A stretch of 64,000 bases of DNA, from positions 4,216,001-4,280,000 of the forward strand of contig NZ_CP080377.1 of assembly GCF_019443505.1 (NCBI RefSeq). The letters are read 5' to 3'. This DNA is from Janthinobacterium sp. PAMC25594 (GTDB lineage: Bacteria > Pseudomonadota > Gammaproteobacteria > Burkholderiales > Burkholderiaceae_D). Position numbers and translations under genes: made by a program. Within the stretch, counting starts at the first letter, position 1; the number at the start of each line of letters is the position of its first letter. This document shows positions 1 through 9,200 of this stretch, one piece after another. Under the pieces are notes generated by a model. The model ran no database searches and was not told the origin of the DNA. It saw only the letters and a list, made by a program, of their open reading frames with translations.

Positions 1-744
1 TTCCTGGGCGGTATCCATTTCGTAGGCAATGGCGCGGCCATCGGCCAGGCGCAGGGCCGTTTCGAAACTTTCCGCCAGGCGCTGCTTGATTTCCTGGTTC
101 ACCTTGACCCGGTCGATGACGACGTCGATCGTATGTTTTTCCGTCTTCTTTAATTTCGGCAGGTCATCGACTTCATAGATCTTGGACGCATGCGTGCCGC
201 TCTGTACGCGAAAGCGCACGAAGCCCTGCGCCTGCATCTGCTCGAACAGGTCGACGTGTTCGCCCTTGCGGTTGGCGACGACGGGCGCGAGTATCATCAG
301 CTTGGTGTCTTCCGGCATGGCCAGCACGGCATCGACCATTTGCGACACGGACTGGGCGGCCAGCGCGTTTTCCGGGTGGTCGGGGCAGTACGGCGTGCCC
401 ACGCGTGCGTACAGCAGGCGCAGATAATCGTGGATTTCCGTCACGGTGCCCACCGTCGAGCGCGGGTTATGCGATGTTGCCTTCTGTTCGATGGAGATGG
501 CCGGCGATAAGCCCTCGATCAGGTCGACGTCCGGCTTTTCCATCAGCTGCAAAAACTGGCGCGCGTAGGCCGACAGCGACTCGACATAGCGGCGCTGGCC
601 TTCCGCGTACAGGGTGTCGAAGGCCAGCGACGACTTGCCGGAGCCGGACAGGCCGGTAATCACGATCAGCTTATTGCGCGGCAAATCGAGATTGATATTC
701 TTGAGGTTATGCGTGCGAGCGCCGCGAATGCGGATCTGTTCCAT
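1..744 (-). CDS. uvrA: Excinuclease ABC subunit A, N-terminal part (cut by window edge)
   Basis: UvrA is the damage-sensing ATPase of nucleotide excision repair; it dimerises, loads UvrB at lesions and acts on DNA in the cytoplasm. The 248 codons present begin [16 protein letters not shown] and carry the first Walker A, GLSGSGKS at residues 31-38, followed by the family block [20 protein letters not shown]. The signature motifs and the second ATPase half lie outside the window. The gene is divergent from ssb across 381 bases that hold a LexA-type box, so SOS induction is expected. The ATG at 742-744 (reverse strand) fits the family N-terminus exactly. Confidence 0.97.
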   Translation of the reverse strand, partial: MEQIRIRGARTHNLKNINLDLPRNKLIVITGLSGSGKSSLAFDTLYAEGQRRYVESLSAYARQFLQLMEKPDVDLIEGLSPAISIEQKATSHNPRSTVGTVTEIHDYLRLLYARVGTPYCPDHPENALAAQSVSQMVDAVLAMPEDTKLMILAPVVANRKGEHVDLFEQMQAQGFVRFRVQSGTHASKIYEVDDLPKLKKTEKHTIDVVIDRVKVNQEIKQRLAESFETALRLADGRAIAYEMDTAQE

Positions 745-935
745 GTGATTGCCTTGCTTTCAGTGAGTGGTGCGGCCGGCGCATTGTGCCTGGGTGCGGA
801 TGAGGAGCCACAACGGGTCAACCTGTAACTATAGCCGGGTTTTGCTCTGCATGCCTGAGGCGTTCATGGGCGGATTGCGCCGCTAGGCGAACGTGCCCCG
901 ACAAAGTTTGATACAGATGCGTGCAGACGTTTAAA

Positions 936-955
936 CACTGTATATAATACCAGTA
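936..955. promoter_or_regulatory. LexA (SOS) box between uvrA and ssb
   Basis: The sequence reads CTG (938-940), ten bases TATATAATAC, CAG (951-953), flanked by CA and TA. This is the CTG-N10-CAG core of the enterobacterial/betaproteobacterial LexA operator with an A+T-rich centre. A TATAAT hexamer (943-948) lies inside it, so LexA would cover a -10 element. The rest of the 745-1125 gap shows no credible gene; an open frame at 818-1003 on the reverse strand has no supporting features. The site probably serves both divergent genes. Confidence 0.85.
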
Positions 956-1125
956 TTCAAGTTTCTTGTTTTCACCTGCCGTGAAAAAAACGTGCTGCCG
1001 CACGGGAGAGGGCGTCCGCCAGAAAGCGTGTGCTTTGCGCCGCGTGGTCGCTTATAATCCTCGTTTAGCACACTAAACTAACGCGCGGGACACCGGCTCC
1101 CGCTGCAGTTCATCAGGAGTTATTC

Positions 1126-1644
1126 ATGGCATCAGTCAACAAAGTCATCATCGTCGGCAATCTGGGCCGTGACCCGGAAATCCGCTACATGCCTAGCGGC
1201 GACGCGATCGCCAACATCGCCGTGGCCACTTCGTACAAATCGAAGGACCGCAATACGGGCGAACAAAAAGAATTGACAGAGTGGCACCGTATCTCGTTCT
1301 TCGGCCGCCTGGCGGAAATCGTCGGCCAATACCTGAAAAAAGGCTCGTCCGTCTACGTCGAAGGCCGTCTGCAAACCCGTAAATACACGGACAAGGACGG
1401 CGTCGAGAAGTACGCAACCGACATCATCGCGGAACAGATGCAAATGCTGGGCGGTCGCTCCGGCATGGGCGGCGACGCCGGCGGTGGCGATGACAGCTAC
1501 GGCGGTGGTGGCGGTGGCGGCGGCTACGACGCCCCGGCCCCGCGCCAGGCGCCAGCCCCGCGTCCAGCTCCGGCCCCGGCACCACGCCCGGCACCGAAGC
1601 CAGCACCGAACTTCTCGGATATGGATGACGATATTCCGTTCTAA
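1126..1644 (+). CDS. ssb: Single-stranded DNA-binding protein
   Basis: SSB coats single-stranded DNA during replication, repair and recombination. The 172-residue protein has the OB-fold start [18 protein letters not shown], the block [15 protein letters not shown], and a residue 105-112 stretch [10 protein letters not shown] typical of the last OB strand. A long Gly- then Pro/Ala-rich linker (about 113-163) precedes the acidic tip DMDDDIPF that binds partner proteins. An AGGAG at 1115-1119 sits six bases before the ATG. The LexA box upstream and the terminator at 1671-1705 suggest a single-gene unit. Confidence 0.98.
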   Translation: MASVNKVIIVGNLGRDPEIRYMPSGDAIANIAVATSYKSKDRNTGEQKELTEWHRISFFGRLAEIVGQYLKKGSSVYVEGRLQTRKYTDKDGVEKYATDIIAEQMQMLGGRSGMGGDAGGGDDSYGGGGGGGGYDAPAPRQAPAPRPAPAPAPRPAPKPAPNFSDMDDDIPF

Positions 1645-1670
1645 GACGCAATACGGCTCATCTGTAAACA

Positions 1671-1705
1671 ACGCCTCGCGAATCTTTGATTTGCGAGGCG
1701 TTTTT
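1671..1705 (+). terminator. Intrinsic terminator of ssb
   Basis: ACGCCTCGC (1671-1679) pairs with GCGAGGCGT (1693-1701), with an inner AATC/GATT pairing, followed by a run of T (1701-1705). It lies 27 bases after the ssb stop codon. Confidence 0.85.
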
Positions 1706-1807
1706 ATTGGATGTTTGGGTCTCTTTTCGGTGCTACCGGCCTTCAGTTCAAGCGGATAACCGCTCTCTTCCTTGATCTATGTTGGTGATCGCCATCATGG
1801 CCCCCCC

Positions 1808-1813
1808 TATAAT
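1808..1813 (+). promoter_or_regulatory. Candidate -10 element for the lipid-sugar operon
   Basis: A perfect TATAAT lies 55 bases before the ATG of the HAD-UbiA gene and just after a C run. The best -35 candidate, TTGGTG (1782-1787), is 20 bases away, longer than ideal. Assignment rests on the hexamer and the position only. Confidence 0.4.
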
Positions 1814-1867
1814 TTAAGGACTGCTCTCAGCACGCCATCTGCAATGCCACACCAGAATAGGGAGACC

Positions 1868-3319
1868 ATGGTGGCTATTTCGACCAAAGCGCCCCTGGTT
1901 GTCGATCTTGACGGCACGCTGACGCCAACCGATACCCTGCTTGAATCGGTCGTCAAGGTGGTGAAGCAATCTCCGCTCAATTTGCTCCGCATGCCGTTCT
2001 GGCTCATGCGAGGGCGGGCAGGCTTCAAGGAAGCCATTGCGGCGCGTGCCAGCATCTCGGGCGAAGGCCTCCCTTACCGTGCGTCCCTGCTGGATTACCT
2101 GCGCGAGGAAAAGCGGAAGGGCCGCATGATTGTCCTGGCGACGGCGGCCCACCATTCGATTGCCTGCAACGTGGCCAGGCACCTGGGCCTGTTTGACAAG
2201 GTGCTGGCGACGCAAGCCGGTCACAACCTCAAGGGCAGGGCCAAGCTGCAAGCCATTCAGGAGCAGGTAGGGCCATGCTTTGTGTATGCTGGCGACAGCA
2301 AGGCAGATGTCCCCATCTGGCAAGCCGCCAAGGCGGCGGTGCTGGTCGATGTCGCCTGGCGTACGGGCCAGACCGTCCGACGGCATGTCCCGATCGAACG
2401 CGAGTTTCCGGGTGAGCGCGGCGGGCCTGGCGTGTGGATGAAAGCCCTGCGTGTCCACCAGTGGTTAAAGAATCTGTTGCTGTTCGTCCCCCTGCTGACG
2501 GCATTCTCCTTCCTCGACCTGGGCAAGATGCTCACCATGGCCGTGGCCTTCATGGCTTTCTCCCTGGCGGCCTCCGCCACCTACATGGTCAACGACCTGT
2601 GGGACCTGGAAAGCGACAGGGCACACCCCCGCAAGCGGCTGCGCCCTTTTGCCAGTGCCCGCCTGTCGATTCTGAAGGGCCTGGTCGTGGCGGCGGCGGC
2701 GTTGCTCCTGGCCCTCGTTCTGGCCTTCTCGGTGTCCCATGCCTTCCTCCTGATGCTCCTGCTTTACCTCGTGCTGACCAGCGCGTATAGCTGGGTGCTC
2801 AAGGAATACGTGCTGATTGACGTGCTCATGCTATCCCTGTTGTATACCTTGCGCATCCTGGCAGGTTCGGTTGCCATTGGTACCGCCACCAGTTCCTGGT
2901 TGTTGGCTTTCTCGGTCTTCATGTTCCTCAGCCTCGCCCTGGTGAAGCGCTGTGCGGAGCTGCTCACCCTGGAAGAGAATGGCAAGGCAGCCACGCGTGG
3001 ACGGGATTACCGGGTGACCGACCTGGCGGTGTTGTGGCCTCTGGGGGGCGGGGCGGCCCTCTCTGCCGTGGTGGTGTTCGGGCTGTTCATCAATGCGCCG
3101 GAAACGCAGGGGCGTTATGGCACCCCGCAGATGCTGTGGCTAGTCGCCCTGGGATTGATTTACTGGCTTGCGCGCCTGTGGGTGAAAACATCGCGGGGTG
3201 AAATGCACGATGACCCGGTGATTTACGCCCTCAAGGACCACGCTAGCCGCATGACCGTCTGCGCCATGGTGGCCATCATGCTGGGAGCGCATTTCCTCGT
3301 ATTGGGTAGCTACCCATGA
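1868..3319 (+). CDS. HAD phosphatase / UbiA-type polyprenyl-phosphate phosphoribosyltransferase fusion
   Basis: The protein has 483 residues from the ATG at 1868, which follows an AGGGAG site. The N-terminal 190 residues are a HAD phosphatase with DLDGT at 13-17. After about residue 200 comes a UbiA membrane transferase with the metal-binding motif NDLWDLESD (242-250) followed by HPRKRLRPFAS. That wording and a later block ending LALVKRCAEL match the decaprenyl-phosphate phosphoribosyltransferase (mycobacterial Rv3806c) branch of UbiA rather than quinone or haem enzymes. Such an enzyme moves phosphoribose from PRPP to a polyprenyl phosphate, and the HAD part would remove the 5-phosphate. It overlaps the next gene by four bases (ATGA). 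The exact sugar is an inference. Confidence 0.85.
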   Translation: MVAISTKAPLVVDLDGTLTPTDTLLESVVKVVKQSPLNLLRMPFWLMRGRAGFKEAIAARASISGEGLPYRASLLDYLREEKRKGRMIVLATAAHHSIACNVARHLGLFDKVLATQAGHNLKGRAKLQAIQEQVGPCFVYAGDSKADVPIWQAAKAAVLVDVAWRTGQTVRRHVPIEREFPGERGGPGVWMKALRVHQWLKNLLLFVPLLTAFSFLDLGKMLTMAVAFMAFSLAASATYMVNDLWDLESDRAHPRKRLRPFASARLSILKGLVVAAAALLLALVLAFSVSHAFLLMLLLYLVLTSAYSWVLKEYVLIDVLMLSLLYTLRILAGSVAIGTATSSWLLAFSVFMFLSLALVKRCAELLTLEENGKAATRGRDYRVTDLAVLWPLGGGAALSAVVVFGLFINAPETQGRYGTPQMLWLVALGLIYWLARLWVKTSRGEMHDDPVIYALKDHASRMTVCAMVAIMLGAHFLVLGSYP

Positions 3320-3681
3320 AAACGCTCTGCATTGCCATCCTGAGCATTGCGCTATCCCTCATGGCGCAGTTCTCATTGAAGACCGGCATGTCCGGTGCCG
3401 GGGTGAAGGCAATGATGGCAGAGCCCAAGTCCGTCATGACCCTCATTAATATCCTCACGGACAAGTATGTTCTGGGGGGCTTCCTCCTGTATGGCCTGGG
3501 AGCGCTGGCCTGGCTTGGCGTGCTGTCGCAATGGGATGTGAGCAAGGCCTATCCCCTGGTGGGACTGGGATTCGTGCTCACCCTGCCAATCGCTTATCTG
3601 CTAGGCGAGCAGATAAGCATGCCCCGTGTGATTGGCGTGGCGCTGATTTGTGCAGGGGTGCTGTTGGTGGGGAGGAGTTGA
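3316..3681 (+). CDS. Small EamA/SMR-type membrane protein, probable lipid-sugar flippase
   Basis: The 121-residue protein has four hydrophobic segments (about 3-20, 55-73, 81-96 and 103-119) in the SMR/ArnE-ArnF arrangement, with the typical C-terminal block around VIGVALICAGVLLVG. Members next to lipid-linked sugar genes are thought to move undecaprenyl- or decaprenyl-phosphate sugars across the inner membrane. It overlaps the upstream HAD-UbiA gene by four bases and the downstream GT-C frame begins at its last base, so the three are a tightly coupled operon. Substrate is inferred from context; a drug-exporting SMR role is less likely given the neighbours. Confidence 0.75.
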   Translation: MKTLCIAILSIALSLMAQFSLKTGMSGAGVKAMMAEPKSVMTLINILTDKYVLGGFLLYGLGALAWLGVLSQWDVSKAYPLVGLGFVLTLPIAYLLGEQISMPRVIGVALICAGVLLVGRS

Positions 3682-4922
3682 TGAATGACAAATCTGATAC
3701 CCAACAACAGCAAGATTGGCTGTGGCTGGCAATCATCGCAGGCCTCGGTTTTGCCCTGAGGGTTGCGGCGATGGCCTACTTCCAGCATGTGCCAGAAAGC
3801 GATGAACTTGTCTACAGGAGTATGGCGCTCAACTTGCTTGGCGGACACGGAATTGTCGACAGCATGGGCAACCATGCGATGTATAACGCGGGCTATTCCT
3901 TGTTTATTCTCGCCCCTGTCTTTTTCCTCTTTGGCGAAGACCTCCTGGCGGTTCGCCTGGTAAACATGTTCCTGGGAGTGGTGGCAATCATCCTGTGCTA
4001 TCTGCTGGCCAAGGAAGCGGGCGCAGGCAGGTTGGGGCGTCTCATCGCCGCACTCGCCTGGGCGCTATACCTTCCGAACGCCATCTATGGGATGTATCTG
4101 GCCAAGTAAAACTTGATGATTCCCCTGATGCTGGGGGTCATGTGGTGCGCACTGAGATTGGCGCGTCAGCCCTCGAATACAGTGGCGATCGGCTGCGGGG
4201 CACTCTTGGGTCTGCTGGCATTGACTGGCAATGCTGCCTTGTCATTGCTGGCGGTCCTTGCCTTGGCGTTGCTGCTGTCTCCCGCATCGATGGCTCAGCG
4301 GCTAAGCATGGCCATGCTCGCGCTGTCAGTTGCGTTGGTGATGTCTGGCCCATGGCTGCTCAGGAACATGCAAGTGATAGGCGCACCTGTCTTGAACACC
4401 AATGGCGGCTTCAATCTGTATTTGGGTAACAACCCGGCTGCGACAGGCATGTTTGTTTCCATCTCGGAGACACCACGTGGCCCTACCTGGGATGCCCTTC
4501 GGAAAACGGGAGAAGTCCAGGCCTCCGAGACCTTGAAACAGGAAGCTATTTCTTGGGTGCAGGCCCATCCAACAGCGTTCCTGACGTTGGCCGTGAAGAA
4601 AGCGGCTTACTTCTGGACGCCGCCCTTCCATGAGGGCAAAGGAGATCCGTCGCCGGCAGAAAAGCTGGTTCGTCTCTTGTGGGCGCTACAGTTCCTGCTC
4701 CTGCTTGCCGCTGCAATTGGGACGCTGCTGATTCCACGGCTCAGAAATCGGCAGGTCGCCCTGCTCTGGCTGGCGCTTGCGTGCTACACCGGCGTTCACA
4801 TGTTGTTTTACGTGATATTCCGATACCGTGAACCCATCATGCCGGTCCTGGCAGTGATGGCGGGCCTGGTGCTTGAATCACTGGTGGCCGCCCGCCCCCC
4901 GGCGGCGAATCGGGCCAGATAA
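3681..4922 (+). pseudogene. GT-C (family 39-like) glycosyltransferase interrupted by an in-frame TAA
   Basis: A 414-codon frame starts at the ATG at 3681 and ends at 4922 but holds a TAA at 4107-4109 (codon 143). Reading through gives YLAK-stop-NLMIPLMLG. At this position GT-C enzymes of the ArnT/PMT type have a conserved Glu, so GAA to TAA by one base is the simplest reading. The first part has TM1 (about 15-30), the first-loop acidic motif PESDEL (catalytic Asp/Glu of GT-C enzymes) and further helices; the second part has at least seven helices and an RYREPIMPV block. Both halves look otherwise intact. It would use the lipid-linked sugar made by the upstream genes to glycosylate an envelope target. 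A sequencing error cannot be excluded. Confidence 0.75.
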
Positions 4923-4942
4923 GCTGTCATGCTGCCGGAGAC

Positions 4943-5359
4943 TCAATCGCGCAGCCGCATCTCCAGGCTGTAATTCGCCACCGCATTCCTGCGCGCCGCG
5001 TTGCGCATCAAATACACCTGCACCGTGTACTCGCCATCGGCCGGCAGTTTCGCCTGGTAACTGTTGCCGCTGGCCGAGCCGATGAACAGGGCTTCTTCCT
5101 GGCCTGGCTGGCGGATATTGAAGTAATTCGATGGCTGATTGGTTTTCAGCTTGACGCTGAGGGTCTGGCCGGCCTTGCCAGTGACCGTGTACTCGGCCGT
5201 GGCGTAGCCCTTGATCTTGCCTTTCACGCTGTGCGCGCTCTTGCCTGCCGTCAATTCGACGTTTTCCTTGTGGACAGGATCGGCGCTCCAGGCGGGCGTG
5301 GTGAAAACGAGGGCCGCCAGCAGCAGGCTGGCGCGGAGGGACAGTGGACGACGCGGCAT
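4943..5359 (-). CDS. pliG: PliG-like periplasmic inhibitor of g-type lysozyme
   Basis: The 138-residue protein begins with a signal peptide (1-25, cleaved after PAWSA). The mature part follows the PliG plan: the block KGKIKGYATAEYTV, the phrase AGQTLSVKL, and near the C-terminus LPADGEYTVQVYLMRNAARR, which lines up with LPASGKYELRVLQTRNDARK of E. coli PliG (YcgK). PliG binds and blocks goose-type lysozymes in the periplasm, protecting peptidoglycan from host or predator enzymes. A GGGA site precedes the ATG. The gene is convergent with the GT-C frame and stands alone. Assignment is from recalled family wording, not a search. Confidence 0.7.
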   Translation of the reverse strand: MPRRPLSLRASLLLAALVFTTPAWSADPVHKENVELTAGKSAHSVKGKIKGYATAEYTVTGKAGQTLSVKLKTNQPSNYFNIRQPGQEEALFIGSASGNSYQAKLPADGEYTVQVYLMRNAARRNAVANYSLEMRLRD

Positions 5360-5755
5360 ATGACATTCCCTTTCAACGTGGATAAAAGCCAGGCGATGGT
5401 GATGCCGCCCATCTTACGCCAGGCTTCGCGTTTTGCCTGTACCGCAGTGCCACCTCATGGTGCCGATGGCGCGTCTCTCCATGCCTCAGTTCTGGTAAAA
5501 CAAAATGCGAATATGGTTATGATGTTTTTGCATAAGGAGAAGAATCGCTTTGTGATTGTTTATTTCACTATTAAAATTATTTTGGCGATTGTTTATGTAA
5601 TGGTATATTGTTTGCAATGTTTCTATAGATAAATTTTATCAGGAGCTTCATGGCATGTAATTCAGACATGGGATGAATACGCATCTGACCTGAGCATATT
5701 TCGGCCGTTGGTACGCAGAAAACGTCTTTTGGCTCAATTGAAGAAAAACCTTGTA
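5360..5755. other. A+T-rich intergenic patch
   Basis: From about 5500 the sequence becomes much richer in A and T than the surroundings (runs such as TTATTTCACTATTAAAATTA). It includes an AGGAG (5641-5645) followed by an ATG at 5650 that opens only an eight-codon frame ending TGA. No gene of normal size was supported. It may hold the promoter of the membrane protein that follows, or be the edge of a transferred segment. Confidence 0.4.
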
Positions 5756-6154
5756 ATGCATATAGCTGTCGATTCCTCAGGGGCACAATGGTTGGTTTTG
5801 GAACGCATATTCGGAAAGAAAAAGGGCTGGCTGCTTGCACCGTTGGCGGATTTTCAAAAAAGAAAATATGTATTTCTCTTGTGCGATGTACTTGCCTTGA
5901 TTTCCATCCTGCTCGGACTGGCATGGACTTTGTATCCTGGACATATTTTTTTGCAATCTTTTCCAGTGAGCATAGTGCTGTTGCTATTGGCAGGAAAAGG
6001 CCTGCGTTTTAAAACGGTCGCCGTACTGCCCGCGGCCAGCCGGGAAAAATTGGATGTCTTTTTAAAATGCCATTTTGGGCTATTGCTCGTCGCCATGCTG
6101 TTCTGTCTGGTGCAGGTGGGATGTGCGCTGCGGCAGATTTATTTGCTGGCCTGA
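5708..6154 (+). CDS. Hypothetical small inner-membrane protein
   Basis: The frame gives 148 residues from a TTG at 5708 or 132 from the ATG at 5756; neither has a clear ribosome site. It starts with a basic stretch (MVRRKRLLAQLKKN), then has three hydrophobic segments near residues 55-72, 80-96 and 120-145, and a basic loop between the second and third. I do not recognise the family. Its base composition is more A+T-rich than that of its neighbours, including many TTT and AAA codons, which suggests recent acquisition or relaxed selection. It stands alone between two reverse-strand genes. Confidence 0.5.
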   Translation: MVRRKRLLAQLKKNLVMHIAVDSSGAQWLVLERIFGKKKGWLLAPLADFQKRKYVFLLCDVLALISILLGLAWTLYPGHIFLQSFPVSIVLLLLAGKGLRFKTVAVLPAASREKLDVFLKCHFGLLLVAMLFCLVQVGCALRQIYLLA

Positions 6155-6171
6155 AAAAATTTCCCATCCGC

Positions 6172-6215
6172 CGCAAAAAAAACAGGCCGCGCTATCACCG
6201 ATAGCGTGGCCTGTT
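6172..6215 (-). terminator. Intrinsic terminator of the ABC-peptidase operon
   Basis: AACAGGCCGCGCTATC (6181-6196) pairs with GATAGCGTGGCCTGTT (6200-6215) across a three-base loop with a single G-T pair. On the reverse strand it is followed by a T run (complement of 6173-6182). Confidence 0.85.
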
Positions 6216-6241
6216 TGCGTTGCATCAAGCACCTTGAAGCC

Positions 6242-9200
6242 TTAATTGAACGTGATTTCCTTGCGGTTATCGCGCGGGACGCGGTCGATCATCTTGTTGT
6301 ACGGATCAACACCCACGTCGAACGGTTTGTCCTTCACGGTGATGGTGAGTACCGGGTCGCTGCCCGACACCATGCGCTTGTCCGTGAACAGGACTTTTTC
6401 ATCCTTTTCCTTGGCGCCAGGCGCGCGCGCGAAGATGGCGATTTCCACCGGCTCGTCATAGACGCGCGCGCTTTCCTTGCCCTTGCCGTCGGACTCCAGC
6501 TTGGCCAGGTGCAGCTGCAGGGTGACATCCCACTGGCCATCCTTGCGCTGCACGGCCGACGCTTGCGTCACGCGGTTGTCGTAGAAGACGATCTTCTCGA
6601 ACAGGTCCGTGATCAGCGCCTGCTTGTCCTGCGGCGCTTCGGCGCGGATGTAGGCGAGCAATTCCGACGACGTGGTGAACGGCGCCTGCTGATAGCCCTT
6701 GTCTTGCAGATAGCGTTTCAGGGCACGGTTCAGGGCCTCCTCGCCGAGCTCGTCGCGCAGGCGGTAGAACACCAGGCTGCCTTTGTTGTAGTGGATGTAT
6801 TGCTGTCCTTCCACGCGCGCCAGCGGCTGTTCCTCGATGGCTTCGCCGCCGCGCCCGCTCAGGTAGCGGTCCAGTTCATAGCGCAGGAAGCGGCGCATTT
6901 TTTCGCGGCCATATTCCTTTTCCATCACCATCAGCGCCGAGTACTGCGCCAGCGATTCCATCAGCATGCTGGCGCCCTGTACGTTGGCGCCGATTACCTG
7001 GTGGCCCCACCACTGGTGCGCCATTTCATGCGCCGTGACGTAGAACACGTAGTCGATGTCATCCTTGTCGCGCAGGTCGGCGATGAAGCCGATGCCTTCC
7101 GAATACGGAATCGTATTGGCAAACGACTGCGCGAAGCTCTGGTAGCCCGGAAACTCCAGGATGCGCACCTGCTTGTGCTGGTAGGGCGTGAACTGGGTGG
7201 TGTAGTAATCGAGCGACTTTTGCACGGAGGTAATCATGCGGTCCGTGTTGTAGCCATGCTTTTTATTAAAGTAAATTTCGATCGGCACGCCATGCCAGTC
7301 GCCTTTTTTGACTTCCCAGCGGGCCGACAGGTAGGCAAAGAACGGCATCATCGGCTGGTCCATCTTGTAGCGGTAATAGCGGCGGCCATCCTTTTCCCAG
7401 CTTGCCTGCAGGTAACCAGGCGCCAGGGCGATCTGCTCGCCGCTGGTGGAAACCGTCGTGTCGAAATGGATCCAGTCGGCATCGCCGCCCAACACCGTAT
7501 TGCCATACGCGGAACTGTCTTCCAGCTTGGCCATGCGCTGCGGTTCGCCCAGGCCCCGTTTGCGGCGCTCATTGCGGTCCGTCAACTCCATTTCCTTCGC
7601 GTAGCCGAAGTGGGGGAAGAAGGCCTGGTTGTTGAAGAAGCTGCCGTTCAGGTTGACCTGGTCCGGCGCGCCGTCGTTGGTGAAACCCTGATGCGTGACG
7701 GCCACCGTGAAGTCCAGCGGCAGGGTGGCGCCCGGTGCCAGCGGTTGCGCCAGCTTGAGGATGCTGAAGCCGAGTTCCTTGTCGTCGAGCGCGACCTTGT
7801 GCTCAGGCAAGTTCAACCAGTGCGTTTCCAGGTCCGGGTTGAGCTGGATGCGCAGGGTGTCGAGTGGCTGCTGCGTCTTGTTTTGCAGCACGTAGTGGCC
7901 CTTGATCAACACCTTGCGTTGCTCAGGATAGATATCCACATCGGCCTGGACGTCGGTGATCTTCAGCTGCGGCAAGCCCTTGTATTGCTTGTACAATTTC
8001 TCGTAGCGGGCTTGCTTGTCCATGCCGATGTCCGACGTCTCGTACTTGTTCAGCACGTTCGTGTTGTAGAAGATCCAGCCGCCCGTGCCTGCCCAGCACA
8101 GCACGACCACGGCCAGGGCGGCGCCGGCGCGGCCTTGCAGGCGCTGGCGGGCCAGGCGCACGCGCGCGCGCCAGTCGACGGACAGGCCGCGTACCCAGAA
8201 CGCACGGGCCAGCATGATGAGCGCCACGGTAAACAGGCTCCAGTACAGAGAGAACCAGGCCCAGCCCGTCAGGAAGTGGCCATAGCCATTCATGTCTGAA
8301 TACTTGATGGCCGGCGTGCCGCCGAAGGCGTACAGATTGTGTTCCAGGTGCAGCATGCCCAGCACGGCTTGCGCCACCATCAGCAGGATCACCAGCAGGT
8401 AGCCGATGAACTTGTTATTCGACAGCACTTGCAGGGTGAGGGCGCACAATCCCATCAACACGAAGAAGAGGGAACCGAGCAGGGTGCCTTTCAGGTACAG
8501 GCCCAGTTCCACGGGCGCGCCGCCCTTGACGAGTTGGAAACCGATGGCGGTGATGACGCCCACCAGCAGGTAGCCGGCGATGACGCCGACCAGGGCCGTG
8601 CACTTGGCCAGCAGGGGCACCCAGCCGGGTACGGGCATGGCATCGCTGACGTCGGCGATCTTGACCTGGCGCTCCTTGAAGATCAGCTCACCCGCATAAA
8701 AGGTGACGATGATGATCAACAGGAAGCTGAAGCTGTTGTTGATACTTTGCAGCATCAAATGGGTCATCGGATACACGGCCGTGCCGTACATGTTCTTGCC
8801 CACGCTGGAGCCGGCGATCAGGTTGATGATGCCGAACAGCAGCATGACGAGGAAGGGCACGCTCTTGAACACGCCGGCGGCATCGAAGCGCAGGATCTGC
8901 CACCACTGGCGCCAGGCCGTTGCCGGGGTAAAGGTGGGAATGCTGCGCGGCAGGTGCAGCGGCGCGGTGACGGCCGGCGCGGTCGCAGGCGTCTTGTGCT
9001 TGCCGAACAGGCGCTTGCCCGTGCCCGTGCGCTGCGGCTTGAAGAGGATAACGGTGGCGGCAAACAGCACGACGGTGATGCCCAGCCACAGCAAGCGGTT
9101 GGCCAGCAGGAAACCGGACAGTGGCGGCAGGCTGGCATTCGACTCGGCGGCCGTGAAGTAGCGCGTCATGCGGCCAAAGGCGCGCACGCCGAAGGGGTCG

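Noticed and set aside
818..1003. 61-codon reverse frame between uvrA and ssb
   Set aside because: It overlaps the LexA box and has no ribosome site or family similarity.
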